Program-made: the position numbers and the translations under genes | The notes under the pieces: model-generated | What the model was told of the DNA's origin: nothing | The model's database searches: none | Seen by the model: only the letters and a program-made list of their open reading frames with translations | Origin: Rhizobium sp. BK418 | Lineage (GTDB): Bacteria; Pseudomonadota; Alphaproteobacteria; Rhizobiales; Rhizobiaceae | Assembly: GCF_004341105.1 (NCBI RefSeq) | Contig: NZ_SLZK01000002.1 | Coordinates: 1-64,000 of the forward strand | Length of the DNA: 64,000 nt | Direction of reading: 5' to 3' | Part shown: one piece after another, positions 61,228 to 64,000 of the stretch | Position numbering within the stretch: position 1 is the first letter of the stretch | How the letters are laid out: every line of letters begins with the position of its first letter

Positions 61228-62832
61228 ATGCAAAGCGGACCTCGGGTCCCACAGGGACCTCATGTTTCTCAGGTAGACCCGCCACGTGGTCCTGGCGACC
61301 CCCTGCTGTCGGCACTGCATGTTTCAAAGAGGTTCGGCGGGATCGCCGCGCTGACGGACGTGGCATTCGACCTTCATGCCGGCGAGATCCACGCGCTGAT
61401 GGGAGAAAATGGCGCGGGCAAATCAACCCTGATGAAGATTTTCTCGGGCGTGCATACCGAATATGAGGGTGAAATCCAGCTCGATGGCCGGCCTGTGAAA
61501 TTCGCCAGCGTACGGGATGCCGAGGACGCCGGAGTGGCGATCATACACCAGGAACTGAATCTCGTTCCGGAGCTCAGTGTCGCCGAAAATATCTTCCTCG
61601 GTCGCGAGCCGCGTATCGCCGGCCTGTTCATCGATAAGCGCAAATGCGTGGTCGAGGCGCGCGCCCTGCTGAGGCGGCTCGGCATTGATCTTGCTCCTGA
61701 GGCGCGTGTCGGTTCGCTGCGGATCGGCGAGCAGCAACTGGTCGAGATTGCAAAGGCACTCTCCCTCTCCGCCCGCGTGCTCATCATGGACGAGCCCACT
61801 TCGGCGCTATCGCCTGGAGAATGCGTGCGGCTCTTTGCCATCATGCGCCAGTTGGTGCGGCACGGCGTCGGCATCGTCTACATCTCGCACCGAATCGACG
61901 AAGTCATGCAGCTCAGCGACCGCGTGACGGTGTTTCGCGATGGCCGGCATGTGTGGACCAGAGTGATGTCGGAGACCGACGAAGATCGGATCATCGCCGC
62001 CATGGTCGGACGCGATCTTGGGCATGGCGAAAGCCAACGCAGTTCGACCGCGAAGGAAGTACTGCTTTCCGTCCGGGATCTGTCGCTCGCCGTAACGGGC
62101 CGGCGCGGTAGGCGCAACGTGCTGAAGGAGGTCGGTTTCGACCTTGCGGCAGGCGAAATTCTCGGCATAGGTGGGCTGCTCGGCGCCGGCCGGACGGAAA
62201 TTCTGCAAGCCATTTATGGCGCGGCTGCCGGCCAGGTTGGCGGCAATATCTTCATCGACGGCAAGCCTGTGCGTCTCCGCTCTCCCGTCGAAGCGCGCCG
62301 CCGCGGTATCTCGCTGCTCACCGAAGATCGCAAGTCACAAGGACTGCATCTGCGTGACACGATCACCGACAACATCGCCCTGCCCGTGGTCAATCGGCTA
62401 GCACGTTTCGGCATTCGCAAATTTGGTTCGGAAGAGAAGCTGGCGACTGATGCGGTCAAGTCACTTGGTATTCGGGCCGCTGGCATCGATCAAGCCGCCG
62501 GTACGCTCTCCGGCGGCAACCAGCAGAAGGTGGTGATTGCAAAGTGCCTTGCGGCGAATCCGAGAATCCTGCTTCTCGACGAGCCGACTCGCGGAATCGA
62601 CGTCGGGGCGAAGCGGGAAATCTACGAGCTGATCTTCAAACTCGCCGCCGATGGTATCGCGATCATCGTCGTTAGCTCTGAGATGCCGGAACTTCTGTAT
62701 CTGGCCGACCGCATCCTGGTTATGTCGGAGGGACGGCAGACCGGCATCCTGGATCGCGCCACCGCGACGGAAGAACGCATCATGCAGCTTGCCGCTCCGC
62801 GGTCGGCACAGCGCGAAAAGGCAGTGCAATGA
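61228..62832 (+). CDS. Sugar ABC transporter ATP-binding protein (RbsA/MglA type)
   Basis: 534 aa with two ATPase domains, as in monosaccharide importers. Domain 1: GENGAGKSTLMKIFSGVH, RIGEQQLVEIAKALS and LIMDEPTSALS; domain 2: GGLLGAGRTEILQAIYG, LSGGNQQKVVIAKCL and LLDEPTRGIDVG. The start at 61228 (MQSGPRV) has GGGGAGG ten bases upstream; an in-frame ATG at 61195 lies before the ribosome site. It overlaps the permease by four bases. No substrate-binding protein gene lies in the window. Confidence 0.92.
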   Translation: MQSGPRVPQGPHVSQVDPPRGPGDPLLSALHVSKRFGGIAALTDVAFDLHAGEIHALMGENGAGKSTLMKIFSGVHTEYEGEIQLDGRPVKFASVRDAEDAGVAIIHQELNLVPELSVAENIFLGREPRIAGLFIDKRKCVVEARALLRRLGIDLAPEARVGSLRIGEQQLVEIAKALSLSARVLIMDEPTSALSPGECVRLFAIMRQLVRHGVGIVYISHRIDEVMQLSDRVTVFRDGRHVWTRVMSETDEDRIIAAMVGRDLGHGESQRSSTAKEVLLSVRDLSLAVTGRRGRRNVLKEVGFDLAAGEILGIGGLLGAGRTEILQAIYGAAAGQVGGNIFIDGKPVRLRSPVEARRRGISLLTEDRKSQGLHLRDTITDNIALPVVNRLARFGIRKFGSEEKLATDAVKSLGIRAAGIDQAAGTLSGGNQQKVVIAKCLAANPRILLLDEPTRGIDVGAKREIYELIFKLAADGIAIIVVSSEMPELLYLADRILVMSEGRQTGILDRATATEERIMQLAAPRSAQREKAVQ

Positions 62833-64000
62833 ATCTCATTCTCAGGACCAAGCTCTATTGGGGACTGATCTCGATTTTCCTGATCGGGGTGCTCGCGTCG
62901 CCGACGACATCGTCCGGCAAGAACATCTTCCTGTCGGCCGGCAACCTTCTCGACGTGCTGCGTCAGGTTTCGACGACCGGACTAATTGCAACCGGCATGA
63001 CCGCCGTCATCCTGACGGGCGGCATCGACCTGTCGGTCGGCTCGATGATGGCGATCTGCAGCGTGGTTTGCGCCATGCTGCTTACCGTTCCGGGCGACAC
63101 ATCAGCGGTGTGGATCGGCATACCCTCCGTCTGTCTCGCCGCACTGGTGATCGGCGCGGCCGGTACGCGCTTTCTGTTTCTCAATATCGAAAAATCACGG
63201 GGCGCCGGAGCCCGGGACACAGCGCTCGACAGGGTGAGGGGCATCGGCATTCCGGCCGTAGTCGGCCTTCTGCTCTGCGCCTTGCTGCTCTTCTATCTTC
63301 TGCCGCAGATCGACCGCAAGTTCGGCGTGATCGGCGTCCTGCTGATCACGCCCGCGGTCGGCCTGCTATTCGGGACGATCAATGGCGTTGTCATCGTCGC
63401 CGGCCGGCTGCAGCCTTTCATCGTTACGCTGGCGATGATGGTCACCGCGCTCGGGATCGCGCGGCTGACGGCGGGGCAGAACAATGCCGTTTTGCCGGTA
63501 TATACCGGATCGAACGCAACGGAGGACTTCGAGAACCTCCGTTCGCTGGTCTTCGGCATCGTGCCGACGCCTGGCATCTTCTTCCTGGCAGCGATCATTC
63601 TTTATGCCGCCGTGCTCAGGTTGACGCCGTTTGGTCGCTATATTTATGCCATTGGCGGTAACGAGGAGGCCGCGCGCCTTTCGGGCATCGACAGCGGCAA
63701 TATCAAGATTGTCGCCTATGCGCTTTCCGGCCTGCTAGCCGGCATCGCCGCCGTGCTTTACGTCGCGCAGTACCGCCAGGGCAAACCCGATGCCGGCGCC
63801 GGCCTTGAACTCGATGCCATAGCGGCAGTGGTGATCGGCGGCACCAGCCTGATGGGCGGCCGTGGCGGACTAGCCGGCACCTTCTGCGGCGTCCTCATTT
63901 TCGGCCTGCTCTCCAATATCCTGCAATTGCACAACATCGATTCCAATCTCCAGCTGGTGCTGAAGGGATTGATCATCGTCGGTACCGTGCTTGTCCAGGA
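62829..64000 (+). CDS. Sugar ABC transporter permease (RbsC-like), 3' end missing
   Basis: 390 codons visible; the frame is open to the window edge. Landmarks are TGMTAVILTGGIDLSVGSMMAI (about residues 55-76), GTINGVVIVAGRLQPFIVTLAMM, YAIGGNEEAARLSGIDSG (the EAA-like loop contacting the ATPase) and VVIGGTSLMGGRGGL. Between residues about 110 and 168 there is an extra segment with a charged loop (EKSRGAGARDTALDRVRG) and one more helix, which makes the protein longer than typical RbsC. Start ATG overlaps the ATPase stop. Confidence 0.92.
   Translation, partial: MNLILRTKLYWGLISIFLIGVLASPTTSSGKNIFLSAGNLLDVLRQVSTTGLIATGMTAVILTGGIDLSVGSMMAICSVVCAMLLTVPGDTSAVWIGIPSVCLAALVIGAAGTRFLFLNIEKSRGAGARDTALDRVRGIGIPAVVGLLLCALLLFYLLPQIDRKFGVIGVLLITPAVGLLFGTINGVVIVAGRLQPFIVTLAMMVTALGIARLTAGQNNAVLPVYTGSNATEDFENLRSLVFGIVPTPGIFFLAAIILYAAVLRLTPFGRYIYAIGGNEEAARLSGIDSGNIKIVAYALSGLLAGIAAVLYVAQYRQGKPDAGAGLELDAIAAVVIGGTSLMGGRGGLAGTFCGVLIFGLLSNILQLHNIDSNLQLVLKGLIIVGTVLVQ

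Overview
The window is high-GC alphaproteobacterial DNA, most likely a chromosomal segment of a Rhizobium or close relative. The feuN-feuP-feuQ cluster next to the cytochrome c maturation operon (ccmI/cycH, ccmE/cycJ), a Ros/MucR zinc-finger regulator, a seven-gene pha (Mrp-type) cation/proton antiporter operon, split DUF1214/DUF1254 proteins and several families of GC-rich palindromic intergenic repeats all fit Rhizobiaceae. I see no tRNA, rRNA, CRISPR array, IS element or prophage. The sequence was read by eye; similarity searches were not possible.

Layout. 1-6 kb: ccmE (partial), ccmI, a lipoprotein, the FeuQ/FeuP two-component system with the small exported modulator FeuN, and an MFS transporter, followed by an AT-rich composite palindrome. 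6-11 kb: unlinked small genes (Dabb protein, GH19-like lysozyme, TetR with an NTF2-like enzyme, an alpha/beta hydrolase, a DUF983 protein). 11-16 kb: two successive MocR-type (GntR-aminotransferase) regulators; the second is divergent from a DMT exporter and a methyltransferase, with a clear operator between them. 16-21 kb: a GST-ArsR-SRPBCC operon behind two ArsR-like operators, a CGNR zinc-finger regulator, a TMEM175-family gene cut by an in-frame amber codon, an alpha/beta hydrolase, a VOC protein and two DUF1801 proteins. 21-28 kb: an ABC-F ATPase, a divergent SDR/AraC pair, an HtrA-like protein that has lost its catalytic triad, and two esterases. 28-31 kb: denD-otnK-otnC for four-carbon acid sugar (tetronate) catabolism. 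31-45 kb: phosphatase/nuclease, small hydrophilic proteins, SDR/TetR pair, class C beta-lactamase, MscS-cNMP channel, YcgN, bifunctional PBP1, DUF1214/DUF1254, small proteins, DUF2336 and a second ABC-F ATPase. 45-53 kb: a second, paralogous SDR/AraC pair, a histidine kinase overlapping a peptidoglycan-binding protein, DUF5330, SufE, a YciI-like protein and MucR. 53-60 kb: phaABCDEFG on the minus strand, split by two different palindromic repeat insertions. 60-64 kb: a LacI regulator divergent from a sugar ABC transporter (RbsA-like ATPase and RbsC-like permease running off the end), with two matching operators.

Functionally this is mainly a housekeeping region with envelope and ion homeostasis (FeuNPQ, Pha, MscS, PBP1, beta-lactamase, peptidoglycan-binding protein), cofactor and maturation functions (Ccm, SufE), and many small regulator-plus-target modules whose operators are visible as inverted repeats. 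I did not find a clearly new multi-gene system. The best leads are the HtrA-like pseudoprotease, the amber-interrupted TMEM175 gene, the duplicated SDR/AraC module, the repeat insertions inside the pha operon, and a tandem repeat that duplicates a gene's stop codon.
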